DNA of 64,000 bases. Source: Paraglaciecola sp. L1A13 (GTDB lineage: Bacteria; Pseudomonadota; Gammaproteobacteria; Enterobacterales; Alteromonadaceae). Position 1 is the first letter of the stretch. Each line of letters opens with the position of its first letter. Position numbers and translations under genes: made by a program. The stretch lies in contig NZ_CP047024.1 in the NCBI RefSeq assembly GCF_009796745.1, positions 2,294,001-2,358,000 of the forward strand, given 5' to 3'. Positions 23,883-34,653 of this stretch are shown here, one piece after another. Under the pieces are notes generated by a model. It was not told where the DNA came from, made no database searches, and was given only the letters and a program-made list of their open reading frames with translations.

Positions 23883-26003
23883 TTAAAAGGCATATAGTGC
23901 ACCAACATAAACCGCTCTAGGCTGCCCACCAAAATAGCGATAAGAGCCAAACGCGTAGTCAGCGCGGCTGGCGTATTTCTCGTCAGCGATGTTTTCCAAT
24001 TTAACATTCAGGCTTAACCGCTCATTTACTTGCCATTGTCCGCGCACATTTAATAAGTCATGCCCCGCATATTCATGGGCATTCGCCGGATCAAGATAAT
24101 AACTGCTAATGTGCTGCCACTCTAATTCGAGATCGATGTCACTAGTGGGTTGCCAGTTAAGTCTAGCATTGCCTTGCTGTCGAGGCGCGGTGTCGATATC
24201 GTTGCCTTTCACTACGCCGCTACTGGCTCGATTGAAATCATATTTATGCTCAGCATAGGCGTAATTAGCTGATAAACTCAGGTTAGCGAGAAGCTGATAA
24301 ATGGCATTGAGTTCGATGCCTTTGTGGGTTGTTTCGCCATCGGTTACATTTAATCCGTCGTCATCTCTAAAGAAGAAATTATCTTTTTGCATATTATAAA
24401 CGGTTACTTGCAGTTGCAGGTTTGTATAGGCACCTCTGATCCCAGCTTCGATACTAGTGATTTCTTCCGAATCTATGGTGCCGATACTTTGTTGATTCTG
24501 CAGACGATATAAGTCGGTAGTTTGCGGTGCTCTAAAGCCATTAGCCCAATTGGCAAAAATCGATAAGTTATCGTTTAAACGATAATTCGTGCCTACTTTA
24601 GCACTGGTATTGTTGAATCTATCGTGGCGATCGCTAGGACGTTGATATAAGCAATCAACAGCTTGTGCATTACTGTTGATACACGATGAACCGTCAGCTT
24701 TCGTTGTACCATCAGCGATTAAATTGTCGTAGCGGTATTCAGTGCTATCGAAACGTAAGTTGCTGCTAAAGCTAAGCGCTTGGTTATATTGCCAATTTAG
24801 CTGAATAAATGGCGAGATAGTTGTGGCGTCAACGTCATAATCAAAGTGTACGCCTTGCTGACGAGCCTTACCAAAACTAAACATATCAGCTTGTTGTTGG
24901 GTTTCGGTTAATTCTCCTTGAGTCCAGTCAATATCGGCACCGACGACCAATGAGAGAGCGTCATTGACTTGCCATTGATAATCAGTGTTAACACCTAGGC
25001 TGTGGTGACTATTTTCTTCAATAGCTCGGGAAGGCAGGTAATGCTGGCGAAACTCCATGCTGTTGCTACGAAAATATGGGGTAATGTTGATTTGTTCGTC
25101 TGCACTTAGTTGATAGCTGACGTGACTAGCACCGCGAATAGACGACCATTGCCTGTAGGCGTCGGTATCACAGTTCTTTTCCATGGCCGAGCGGTCTTTA
25201 TATAAAGCGTCGGGGGCATAATTTGAATTAAAACAACCTTCACCATTGTCTCCTGAAGCAATAAAGCCCGCGGTATTTTGCGCAAGATCAAAGCCCGACA
25301 AGGTGCTACTAACGGTAAATTTGTTGCGCTGGTAATCATGACGCAATCCCAATTTGCTTGATGTATAGCTACTGTCATCCTGATAGCCCCCATCATCAAT
25401 GATTTGCAAGTTTAGGCCTATTTTTTGTTGAGCAGAACTTTGATTGTCAACTTGTCCAACCGCACCATCGAATTGCACACGGTCATTAGGACCAAAGGTA
25501 ATGCCAATATCGGCGCCATCTCGTGGCGTCAAGCTGAGCACATTGACCACACCATGCACGGCATTTGAGCCGTAAACTGCGCTGCTCGGGCCTTCAATAA
25601 TTTCAATAGCATCCGCTTGAGCAAAGTTAAGCTCGGCTAAGGCATTATTATTAGCAAAGCCTGCTGCTCTTGTCGCTACACTATCTTGCATAAATAAGAA
25701 GGCGCCAGCGGCACCTGGACCGGTTAAGATTGGTGAGCGCAGAGAGGGCAGGTTTTCAACACCGTTATTGGCTTGTACATACACGCCACTGGCACGATTA
25801 AGTATGTCACTGGCAAGCGCTGCATTGACGCGTTCGATATCGTCTTCGTCTATGCGGTTAATATTGCTATCAAGCGCCATAAGGTTGGTTTTTTGATGAG
25901 AGCCACTAACGACGATAACTTCAATAGGTGACTGTTCGGCCAATACAAACGTACTTTGTATTGCGATGGTTAGTATGGCGATTGGGAATATAGCAAGACG
26001 CAT
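23883..26003 (-). CDS. TonB-dependent outer-membrane receptor
   Basis: The 706-residue protein has a signal peptide (residues 1-22, ending FVLA-EQ), a TonB-box-like EVIVVSG just after it, a plug domain (about 45-165; NRASGVYVQANNG, and IEIIEGPSSAVYGSNAVHGVVNV) and a long 22-strand-barrel region ending YVGALYAF with the terminal Phe needed for assembly. It imports a bulky substrate across the outer membrane using TonB energy. The siderophore-interacting gene facing it suggests iron complexes, but no Fur box is clear upstream, and vitamin B12-like or other substrates remain possible. Confidence 0.9.
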   Translation of the reverse strand: MRLAIFPIAILTIAIQSTFVLAEQSPIEVIVVSGSHQKTNLMALDSNINRIDEDDIERVNAALASDILNRASGVYVQANNGVENLPSLRSPILTGPGAAGAFLFMQDSVATRAAGFANNNALAELNFAQADAIEIIEGPSSAVYGSNAVHGVVNVLSLTPRDGADIGITFGPNDRVQFDGAVGQVDNQSSAQQKIGLNLQIIDDGGYQDDSSYTSSKLGLRHDYQRNKFTVSSTLSGFDLAQNTAGFIASGDNGEGCFNSNYAPDALYKDRSAMEKNCDTDAYRQWSSIRGASHVSYQLSADEQINITPYFRSNSMEFRQHYLPSRAIEENSHHSLGVNTDYQWQVNDALSLVVGADIDWTQGELTETQQQADMFSFGKARQQGVHFDYDVDATTISPFIQLNWQYNQALSFSSNLRFDSTEYRYDNLIADGTTKADGSSCINSNAQAVDCLYQRPSDRHDRFNNTSAKVGTNYRLNDNLSIFANWANGFRAPQTTDLYRLQNQQSIGTIDSEEITSIEAGIRGAYTNLQLQVTVYNMQKDNFFFRDDDGLNVTDGETTHKGIELNAIYQLLANLSLSANYAYAEHKYDFNRASSGVVKGNDIDTAPRQQGNARLNWQPTSDIDLELEWQHISSYYLDPANAHEYAGHDLLNVRGQWQVNERLSLNVKLENIADEKYASRADYAFGSYRYFGGQPRAVYVGALYAF

Positions 26004-26194
26004 TTACATGAATACCTTTAGGAAAATATAGCACAGGCAGTCATTCTACCTGATATCAATAAAACCTTAAACTTACCAGTAGCTTAGGAAAAAATATTAG
26101 GTGTAATTTGTGATGTAGCGATAATGCGCTATTAAGGCTTAATTTTATATTTTGCAATGACTTGCGACTTTGCCATGCAACTGCAAAATAACAG

Positions 26195-29100
26195 CTATAT
26201 GCCTTTTTCAGGGGATACGTTGACGTCTATTGGTGACGTCATACTGAGATGAACATCTTGCTGAGGAAAGGCGATTTCAACACCTGCCTCTCTAAAGGAT
26301 TTTTCAATTCTCATATGTAATTCATGGGTTACCATGGCGCGATCGACGACGGCCCGGGCAAATACTCGTAGCTCAAAATCTAAGCTGCTGGCGCCGAATG
26401 CTAAAAATAGCGCCGCTGGAGCAGGATCATCAAATACGTTATCACTTTTATTGGCGACATCGATTAATAATGAAACAACTTTTTCAGTATCGCTACCATA
26501 AGCGACGCCCACAGGGATAACAATTCGCGTAACGGGATCGGAGAGTGTCCAATTGACGAAGTCTTGGGTAATAAAGGTTTTGTTGGGGATAATAAGTTCT
26601 TTTCGATCCCAATCGCTCACTGTAGTTGCGCGGATACGAATGCGGGTTACAGTGCCACTGTGACCGGCGATAGTGATAGTATCGCCAAGCCGGATAGGGC
26701 GCTCAAATAAAATCACTATCCCTGATACAAAGTTAGCGACAATTTCTTGTAATCCAAACCCTAACCCAACTCCCAATGCGGCGATAAGCCATTGCAGTTT
26801 TGACCATTGTGCGCCGAGGATATTGACAGAAACGATTATGCCTATGATCACAATACTGTACTTAAGCATGGTAGTGATGGCATAACTAGTGCCGGGTGAT
26901 AAGCTAAGGCGACCCAGAACGGTCATTTCGAGTAGCCCAGGTAAGTTGCGTACACCAATGAAACTTACAACCAAGATAATCAGACTTATTAAACAGTTCC
27001 ATAGGGTGATCTGCTGCGCCTCAACGTTGGGTTCATCACTACTTATTTCCCACATGACGATGTCATCAAGCGAATATGCTATGGGAGAAATGTCTTGCCA
27101 TACCACTGATAAGGCACCGATTAAAACCAGCCAAATGACCAGTCGTATAACCGCTTTGGTTTGATTAGTGATGGTATGTCGGTCGAGTTCCTGACTATCA
27201 ATAATTTCAGGTACACCTTCACCGGATTGTTCAGCGGCTTCTTGTTGGGCATTGGCAGCTATGATGGCGGCGCGTTTAGCACGGATTTTTTCAAGGGCGA
27301 TGCGCCTAGCATTGACTGATATAGCACGTTCAGCTGTGTAGTAAACTAATAGCGCGACAGTGCATAATACGGTAGTTTCTAATAGCAATACCAGTACGCG
27401 CTGTGCACTGTATTGATAACCAATAGCGGATAACACTATAAGACCAGCCGGTATTAAAATTAATAATGAATATAGAAAATATGAAAAGCGCTTTGACGTA
27501 TGCACTGATGCCCTATAGCGATAGTAGGCGTTACGCGTAACTCTTGTGCCTGCTATGGCGAGGGAAGTACAAAGTATTATCAGCGCAAATTGGCCTAGGT
27601 CTTCCCGAATCTCTACACTGGCCTGGTTGTTTAGCAATGTCATGATGATACCTACAGGAATGAACACCGCTATGAGTAGACGATTGTTCTTCCTTAGTAA
27701 CGCCAGGTTTGATTCGCTCCATTTAAAATGTACTTCTCCTAAACCATCTTTGCGGACTAGTTGTAGCATGAATTCTAGAAATATCATCATCAATCCGCCA
27801 ACAAAAAAGGCGTTACTTAGGCTGTTGGCAAACCCCATGTTTGCATCACATAAAAGTGCTAAACCAAATAAAACTAATGTAGGTGGTAAGGACAATCCAA
27901 AGGTGATGGCTAACGCTTCTAAAGTAAGTTTAAATTCATCACTTTGTACTCTGCCGACATTAGGGGCGATATCACTTAAGCGTTGCTTCAGACGTTTGCG
28001 CAGCAGCAGTGCTAATATGAGCAAAACGAATAAGGCTACAAGCGCTAGTGTGCTGTGTTCAATATTAGCTTTTATGGCTTCTAATACATTCTGCCAATGC
28101 GCCATGCGCAGTAACCATGCTGCTGAATCACCTGCAGCGGTGACAGTGGATAAATCAAACGGGGTGGCGCTGGGTATCCAAAATAAATTGCTTTCTAGCA
28201 AATCGCTGTAGGTTTGCGTACGTTGAGTTAAGTGACGTAGTTTATCGAGTAAAACCGATAACACATCCACGTGTTGCGTATAGGCTGCGCTAAGTTGTGA
28301 AATCAGCTCACGGCGCTGACTTACCAAATTGTTTGCCGCATCGTGCCAGCGTTGATTGTCGTTATCAATTTGCTGCATTATTGCGTCTATATCTGGGATA
28401 TCAAACGGGGCTCGGCGCTGATTGATACTAAACATAGCAACACGATTATCGACTAAAGACGTTTCAGTTAGACCGATCAAGTCCCGACCATCTACAAAAC
28501 GCGATGCTTGTTCCCACTCATCTCTGAGTGCGTTTCCGAATACAGCGGATGATTCGTAAATTTCCAGTTCCAATAAACGATTAAGGGAGGAGAATTTGTT
28601 GTTTAAATCGGATATTTGAATTTGGATGTCACTTAATTCTTGACTGGTTTTGTCGTGCTGCTCAGCTAACACGGCCGAGCTTTTGGCTAACTCCTCATTA
28701 TGCTGGGCTATTGCTTGTAAAACCTGAGGTGCGTTTGCGAGGGACGCTGTGGTCGCTTCAAGCCGGGCGAGCAAAGATGCGTTTACTTTTTCATCTAATT
28801 GATTTTGCAATGCTGTCATTTCGTTAAGCATTTGCACTGTGGCGTCTAGTTTTTTTTCTTCCAATGCGACTTGGGCTTCGATTATAGCCAAATGGGAGGG
28901 GCGATAGGCCAGTCGCTGTTTAAGGGCACCAATTTTTGCCTGCAGCATTCTGCGCTGAGCCGTCTGTGCGATATTTTCAGCCAGTTTTGCTGGATTGCTA
29001 TCTTCATCGGTGCTGAGGTTGTTATTGGTCGCGTCTATGGCAGTTTGGGTTTCGCTAATAATTTGACGTAACAGTAATCGACGTTCGTCATCGAGGGTGG

Positions 29101-29539
29101 CCTTTAACTCTGACAATCGAGCACGACCACTGGTTACGTCGCCTTCTGTATTGGTGACTTCAATGAGTAGTTTTTTTAGACTTATAGAGGGACTGGGCAC
29201 TGTTGGTGGTGAAAAAGACCCTAAGCGATTTTCCAAATCTGCGAGATTCTTTGCAGCATCTTCTATTGCTTTATTGTACGTATTCGTTTGATCTTCAAAC
29301 TGTTCGGTGGCACGTATATTATCGATGGCTTGCTGGTAAGATTTTTCAATTTGAGCTTTTTCTGTATCGGAAATATCAACGGCATCTGACAAGGTTTTCA
29401 ATCGCTGCTGTATCTCTTCAACCTCAGGCAGTAAATGCTCATCCGCAAACACGTAAAAGTTAACCATTAAGCCTATGACTAGCAGATATTTACCGAGGAC
29501 GCTAAACAACGATTTTCTGGATGGTGGGTTACTTGGCAT
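26195..29539 (-). CDS. MscK/KefA-like mechanosensitive channel
   Basis: The 1114-residue protein starts with a membrane/signal segment (about 15-32), has a long periplasmic coiled-coil region (about 35-480), then a multi-helix membrane part (from about 500) and a C-terminal MscS domain. The pore helix is LQWLIAALGVGLGFGLQEIV, followed by FERPIRLGDTITI and the beta domain with KELIIPNKTFI. This is the MscK/MscM-type giant MscS architecture, which opens under membrane tension on osmotic downshock. E. coli MscK has 1120 residues, so the length fits. It is monocistronic. Confidence 0.93.
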   Translation of the reverse strand: MPSNPPSRKSLFSVLGKYLLVIGLMVNFYVFADEHLLPEVEEIQQRLKTLSDAVDISDTEKAQIEKSYQQAIDNIRATEQFEDQTNTYNKAIEDAAKNLADLENRLGSFSPPTVPSPSISLKKLLIEVTNTEGDVTSGRARLSELKATLDDERRLLLRQIISETQTAIDATNNNLSTDEDSNPAKLAENIAQTAQRRMLQAKIGALKQRLAYRPSHLAIIEAQVALEEKKLDATVQMLNEMTALQNQLDEKVNASLLARLEATTASLANAPQVLQAIAQHNEELAKSSAVLAEQHDKTSQELSDIQIQISDLNNKFSSLNRLLELEIYESSAVFGNALRDEWEQASRFVDGRDLIGLTETSLVDNRVAMFSINQRRAPFDIPDIDAIMQQIDNDNQRWHDAANNLVSQRRELISQLSAAYTQHVDVLSVLLDKLRHLTQRTQTYSDLLESNLFWIPSATPFDLSTVTAAGDSAAWLLRMAHWQNVLEAIKANIEHSTLALVALFVLLILALLLRKRLKQRLSDIAPNVGRVQSDEFKLTLEALAITFGLSLPPTLVLFGLALLCDANMGFANSLSNAFFVGGLMMIFLEFMLQLVRKDGLGEVHFKWSESNLALLRKNNRLLIAVFIPVGIIMTLLNNQASVEIREDLGQFALIILCTSLAIAGTRVTRNAYYRYRASVHTSKRFSYFLYSLLILIPAGLIVLSAIGYQYSAQRVLVLLLETTVLCTVALLVYYTAERAISVNARRIALEKIRAKRAAIIAANAQQEAAEQSGEGVPEIIDSQELDRHTITNQTKAVIRLVIWLVLIGALSVVWQDISPIAYSLDDIVMWEISSDEPNVEAQQITLWNCLISLIILVVSFIGVRNLPGLLEMTVLGRLSLSPGTSYAITTMLKYSIVIIGIIVSVNILGAQWSKLQWLIAALGVGLGFGLQEIVANFVSGIVILFERPIRLGDTITIAGHSGTVTRIRIRATTVSDWDRKELIIPNKTFITQDFVNWTLSDPVTRIVIPVGVAYGSDTEKVVSLLIDVANKSDNVFDDPAPAALFLAFGASSLDFELRVFARAVVDRAMVTHELHMRIEKSFREAGVEIAFPQQDVHLSMTSPIDVNVSPEKGI

Positions 29540-29566
29540 ACTAATCCTACGGGTTGAGACAGCACA

Positions 29567-30478
29567 TCATACCTTAGTTGCTGTGCGCGCGTCTTGTGCC
29601 GGAGGCACTGAAAATAAGCGACGATATTCGCGGCTAAATTGAGATGCGCTGGTGTAACCGACTTCGTATGCAGCAGTGGTCGCGTTATGATGTTCAAAGA
29701 GCATTTTTCGTTTTGCCGCATGCAAACGGATGGTTTTAATATATTGGATAGGTGAGGTATTGGTTGCGGCTTTAAAATGTTGGTAAAACGAAGACTCACT
29801 CATATTGGCCTTGTTGGCCAATGCCGTTATACCCATATTTGAAGCATAGTGTCGGTTGATATACTGCAAGACATTGGCGATTTGGTATTGTTGCCTGTCT
29901 TGGCTGGCAAAGCTTCTTAGTAGGGCACCGTGCTCAGCATCTAACACGTGATATATCAATTCTTTTAGGGCCAGTTGCCCCAGTATATTGGCTTTGGTTT
30001 TTGAATGTGCACAGCTGAGTAATCTTGATAGGGTGCTTTGTATCTCGTCATTAATTTCACTGACGTAAATTCCTCTTGCCGTGCTGCTGTTATTTAACAT
30101 TTCTAAGGAAGTCGATGTCCGCCGAGGTTCAGGGGGCATCTGCACCAGTAGTTCATTGACCAGTTGGGCATCTAAACTGATGCGGGCGGCTAAATATGGC
30201 GTATCTGTGCTGGCTTCTAACACCTGTCCCTCTAATGGCAAAGGTACACAACTGACCAAATAGTGCATGGCGTCATACTGATAACGCTCTTTTCCTAAAA
30301 ATGTCGCTTTAGCACCTAGCAGCACCATATAGATACTCGGTTGGTATATCACCGGTATTGGCGACGGCATCGAGCTGTTTCGGCGAAATAAACTAAGGTG
30401 AGGAATGCTTGTACTAAAGTCACCCTCATGGGGTGCCAGCTCTAACACTTTTTCAATTAACCCACTCATACCTGCCAC
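29567..30478 (-). CDS. AraC-family transcriptional regulator
   Basis: Residues 1-190 match the AraC-type N-terminal domain (PF06719-like), with a cupin core around PVIYQPSIYMVLLGAKATFLG. Residues 200-300 hold two helix-turn-helix units: MGITALANKANMSESSFYQHFK and the family signature A-A-Y-E-V-G-Y-T-S-A-S-Q-F-S-R-E-Y-R. Regulators of this subfamily often stand divergent to an aldo/keto reductase or alcohol dehydrogenase and activate it in response to an aldehyde or other toxic carbonyl, and here the aldo/keto reductase gene is 180 bases away on the other strand. The start could be Met1 or Met4. Confidence 0.92.
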   Translation of the reverse strand: MAGMSGLIEKVLELAPHEGDFSTSIPHLSLFRRNSSMPSPIPVIYQPSIYMVLLGAKATFLGKERYQYDAMHYLVSCVPLPLEGQVLEASTDTPYLAARISLDAQLVNELLVQMPPEPRRTSTSLEMLNNSSTARGIYVSEINDEIQSTLSRLLSCAHSKTKANILGQLALKELIYHVLDAEHGALLRSFASQDRQQYQIANVLQYINRHYASNMGITALANKANMSESSFYQHFKAATNTSPIQYIKTIRLHAAKRKMLFEHHNATTAAYEVGYTSASQFSREYRRLFSVPPAQDARTATKV

Positions 30479-30659
30479 CTTAGGTTATATTTTATTTTTT
30501 GATAGCGTTAGTATGCCATGTAGCGGATAAGACGAAAGGTGCTGGGTGGATGATTGTAGGATTAGGCAAACTTTTCACGGTATTACCCAACTTAACTACG
30601 CTTATTCAGCGCTAGTATCTTAACTTGTCTTTTTTTACACCATTGAACGAGGTAATAGT

Positions 30660-31651
<992 letters not shown>

Positions 31652-31655
<4 letters not shown>

Positions 31656-32086
31656 TCATTCACTTTTGGCTGCAGGTTATCTGCAATAAGTCTTGCGGTT
31701 TCTTCAAATTGGCATATTTGAGCAGGCGTTAGACCTTGCGTTATTTGCTCGTTTATTTTTGCCTTAGTTGTGTGCATTTTGTTCATTAAGCTTTGACCAT
31801 TTTTGGTTAGGCTTAGTATTTGACTGCGCTTATCATCTGCATGAGCGCATTTTTGGATTAAATTAGCGCTGACCAATTCTTTGACGATACGTGCGACTTG
31901 GGCTTTATCACGGGCAAGCTCGCTAACGATAAAATTGGCGGTACAGGCGGGTGATTTAGCGATAACTGCCAGGCTGCGGATATGTATAGCACCTATACCA
32001 AGTTCACTGGCGTTAATGGCACTGCGGATTGCAACCCGATAGCGCTCGGAAATAATGATAACCTGCTCGATAAACTGAGACTGCAT
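31652..32086 (-). CDS. MarR-family transcriptional regulator
   Basis: The 144-residue winged-helix protein shows the MarR pattern: a dimerisation helix, then HIRSLAVIAKSPACTANFIVSELARDKAQVARIVKELVSANLIQK with the recognition helix, and the wing DDKRSQILSLTKNGQSLM. MarR proteins are dimeric repressors released by phenolic or oxidising ligands. Its own promoter carries a near-palindrome at 32110-32128 that resembles the site before the siderophore-interacting gene, so both may be its targets. The gene overlaps the aldo/keto reductase gene tail to tail. Confidence 0.9.
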
Positions 32087-32109
32087 ATTAGGGGCTCCAA
32101 TAAATACTT

Positions 32110-32128
32110 TAGATGATTATATCAACAA
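32110..32128 (-). promoter_or_regulatory. Probable MarR operator (autoregulation)
   Basis: TAGATGATTATATCAACAA lies 24 bases before the MarR start codon. It is an imperfect dyad and matches the better palindrome TAGTTGACTATATCAACTA at 22971-22989 at 16 of 19 positions. Confidence 0.5.
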
Positions 32129-32198
32129 AATAATTACCCTAGCTAATATCTTATTTATCTTTTAAGTCTTTGCTGCATAGCAAAGGTGAATTTGGTAA

Positions 32199-34541
32199 CT
32201 ATGGTGTATTCTGTTTTGCCAAAAGAATACCAAAATCATGATGTTTCAGCGGTTTTGCAAAAAAATAACCTTGTCCAAATTCACAGCCCATTTGTTGTAA
32301 TATATGGCGCTGCTCTTGTGTTTCTATGCCTTCAGCTACCACTTTAATTCCCAGCTTTTGCGCCATAACGATAATCGCTTCACACAATACTTTATCGTGA
32401 CTGTCTTCACTCATTGAATGGACAAAGGACTTGTCGATTTTTAAAAAATCAGTGGGATATTTTTTTAGGTATGAAATTGAAGAATATCCCGTCCCGAAAT
32501 CATCCAGAGCAATTTCGATTCCGGCCTGACGAAATTGAAATAATTTATTAGAAACGCTGCTTTTAGCGTCCATCAAAAGGTTTTCGGTAATTTCTAACAA
32601 GATAGCTTCTGGTGGTGTTCGCGTTTCCAATAATACGTCTAGCCACTGAGTAATACAGCGATCGGCATCGGTGTAGTGAACGGGTGAGGTGTTTATACTT
32701 ATTTGCAAGGTAGGGCACAAGCCACTGCGCCATGGGTTTACATCTTTACAGACCTGCTCAAATACCCAATTGCTGATATCTATAATTAAGCCTGTTTCCT
32801 CAGCTATTGGAATAAAGTCTAAGGGACCAATTAGCCCTTTTGTTGGATGCTGCCAACGTATTAGCGCTTCGGCTTTAGTTATTTGCCCATTATGTAAATC
32901 GACAATAGGCTGATAAACAATAAAAAACTCCTCATTTTCAAGAGCAAGCTTAATATCAGCCACTAACGTTAAGCGCTTTAATGCCTCATCACGCATGCTT
33001 TTGGTGTAAAAATGAAAGTTATTTTTACCTAAGTCTTTTGCGCCATACATGGCTTGATCGGCATTTTTCAACAGGCTGACGACATCTCTGGCATCGTCAG
33101 GGTAGATGGTAATACCGATACTGGCACTGGTATGAACAATTTCATTTTGTAAGTAGTAGGGTTGGGCTACTGTTTTGAGAATTTTCTGAGCTGTTTTTTC
33201 TACTCCAGTAAAGTCTGAAAAATCATTGATGATCATAACAAATTCGTCTCCCCCAAGACGAGCCACTATGTCTTTTTGCCGAATACATTGGGATATACGT
33301 TTGGCACAATCGATAAGTAAATCATCTCCGACGCTATGACCGAGTGTATCGTTGATATCTTTAAAGTTATCTAAATCTAAAAATATAACGGCTACTTTTG
33401 TGTTATTGCGTGCTGCGGTATGTAAGGCTTGCTTTAAGTGCTCTCCCATAACATTGCGGTTAGGAAGCTTAGTGAGATCATCAAAATTTGCTTGTCGCCA
33501 TATGAGATCGCTTGTTTGTTGTCGTTCGATAGCAATGCTAGTGATATGGGCAAACTGTTTTATCCGTATCAGCTCTTCATCGGAGGGTGTCGCCGGGGTA
33601 TTATGGTAAATGGCAAATGTACCCAATACTGATCCGTTAGACGATTTAATGGGCTCAGACCAACAAGACCCTAATTTGGCTTGATCAGCAAGTTCACTCC
33701 AAACGGTCCAGTAGGGATGTGTGCTGATGTCTTCGACAATGGTACGCACCCCCGTAAATGCCGTTGTACCACATGAACCTTGGCCAATTCCAATCTCCAC
33801 TCCATCTATTGCGTTGTTGTAAAAATCAGGTAACGATGGGGCAGCCCCAAGAAGCAAATGTGTGTCATCGAGCAGTAATATGCTGCAATATTGCCCCGCG
33901 TATTCAAGTTCGATCGCTTCAACAATATCCTGTAAGACAGATTGCAGGGATTTTGAACTGACTATCTTTTCTAAAATTACGTTGCGGACGCGGGTAAGTT
34001 TTTGCGATTCAGTTAGCTGATCTTGGTAAATTTGCAACGTGCGACTAATATTGCTCAATTCTTCTTTTTGTAATTCGCTTTCTACCATAGTCGCAAGATC
34101 ACGCAATATGGCCTTGTCATCGTCATTTAAAGTATGAGGTCGGCTATCAAATATACATAGTGAGCCAACAGCATAACCATCGATCATAATTTTTACCCCA
34201 GCATAGAAACGCACAAAGGGGGGATCTGTGACAAATGGATTATCTTTAAAATCAGCATCTAGGTGGGTGTCGTTAACGATAAGTAAGTCGTCATTGATTA
34301 TGGTATGGGCGCAAAAAGCGATATCTCTTGGCGTTTCACTGAGGCTTAAATTCAATATAGATTTAAACCACTGGCGATTTTTATCGATAAATGTAATGGA
34401 TGAAAATTCACAATCAAACGTATGGGCGGCTACTCGGGTGATCCGATCAAAACGCGCCTCAGCTTTGGTATCTAATATATCAAGAAGATGCAATGCTTCT
34501 AGGCGTTGTTTGTCGTTTAATGGGATCGGTGCCGATTTCAA
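32199..34541 (-). CDS. GAF-GAF-GGDEF-EAL signalling protein
   Basis: The 780-residue cytosolic protein has two GAF domains (about 25-155 and 190-340), a diguanylate cyclase domain (about 350-510) with an intact ARLGGDEFVMII site, and a phosphodiesterase domain (about 525-775) with intact EALIRWQHP, EITENLL, DDFGTGYSS, KIDKSFV and AEGIET motifs. Both enzymatic halves therefore look competent to make and break c-di-GMP. GAF domains would let it respond to a small molecule, redox state or light-related ligand; no conserved Cys for bilin is obvious. There is no membrane segment. Confidence 0.93.
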   Translation of the reverse strand: MKSAPIPLNDKQRLEALHLLDILDTKAEARFDRITRVAAHTFDCEFSSITFIDKNRQWFKSILNLSLSETPRDIAFCAHTIINDDLLIVNDTHLDADFKDNPFVTDPPFVRFYAGVKIMIDGYAVGSLCIFDSRPHTLNDDDKAILRDLATMVESELQKEELSNISRTLQIYQDQLTESQKLTRVRNVILEKIVSSKSLQSVLQDIVEAIELEYAGQYCSILLLDDTHLLLGAAPSLPDFYNNAIDGVEIGIGQGSCGTTAFTGVRTIVEDISTHPYWTVWSELADQAKLGSCWSEPIKSSNGSVLGTFAIYHNTPATPSDEELIRIKQFAHITSIAIERQQTSDLIWRQANFDDLTKLPNRNVMGEHLKQALHTAARNNTKVAVIFLDLDNFKDINDTLGHSVGDDLLIDCAKRISQCIRQKDIVARLGGDEFVMIINDFSDFTGVEKTAQKILKTVAQPYYLQNEIVHTSASIGITIYPDDARDVVSLLKNADQAMYGAKDLGKNNFHFYTKSMRDEALKRLTLVADIKLALENEEFFIVYQPIVDLHNGQITKAEALIRWQHPTKGLIGPLDFIPIAEETGLIIDISNWVFEQVCKDVNPWRSGLCPTLQISINTSPVHYTDADRCITQWLDVLLETRTPPEAILLEITENLLMDAKSSVSNKLFQFRQAGIEIALDDFGTGYSSISYLKKYPTDFLKIDKSFVHSMSEDSHDKVLCEAIIVMAQKLGIKVVAEGIETQEQRHILQQMGCEFGQGYFFAKPLKHHDFGILLAKQNTP

Positions 34542-34653
34542 ATTTCACTCCTAAAATTTTACTCCCGATTGCGCTAACGTGAACGGTATGCAAACAACAA
34601 GGTTGTGTAAATATGGCTTTAGTATGAGCTATATCGGCAGAAACTCCTTAATC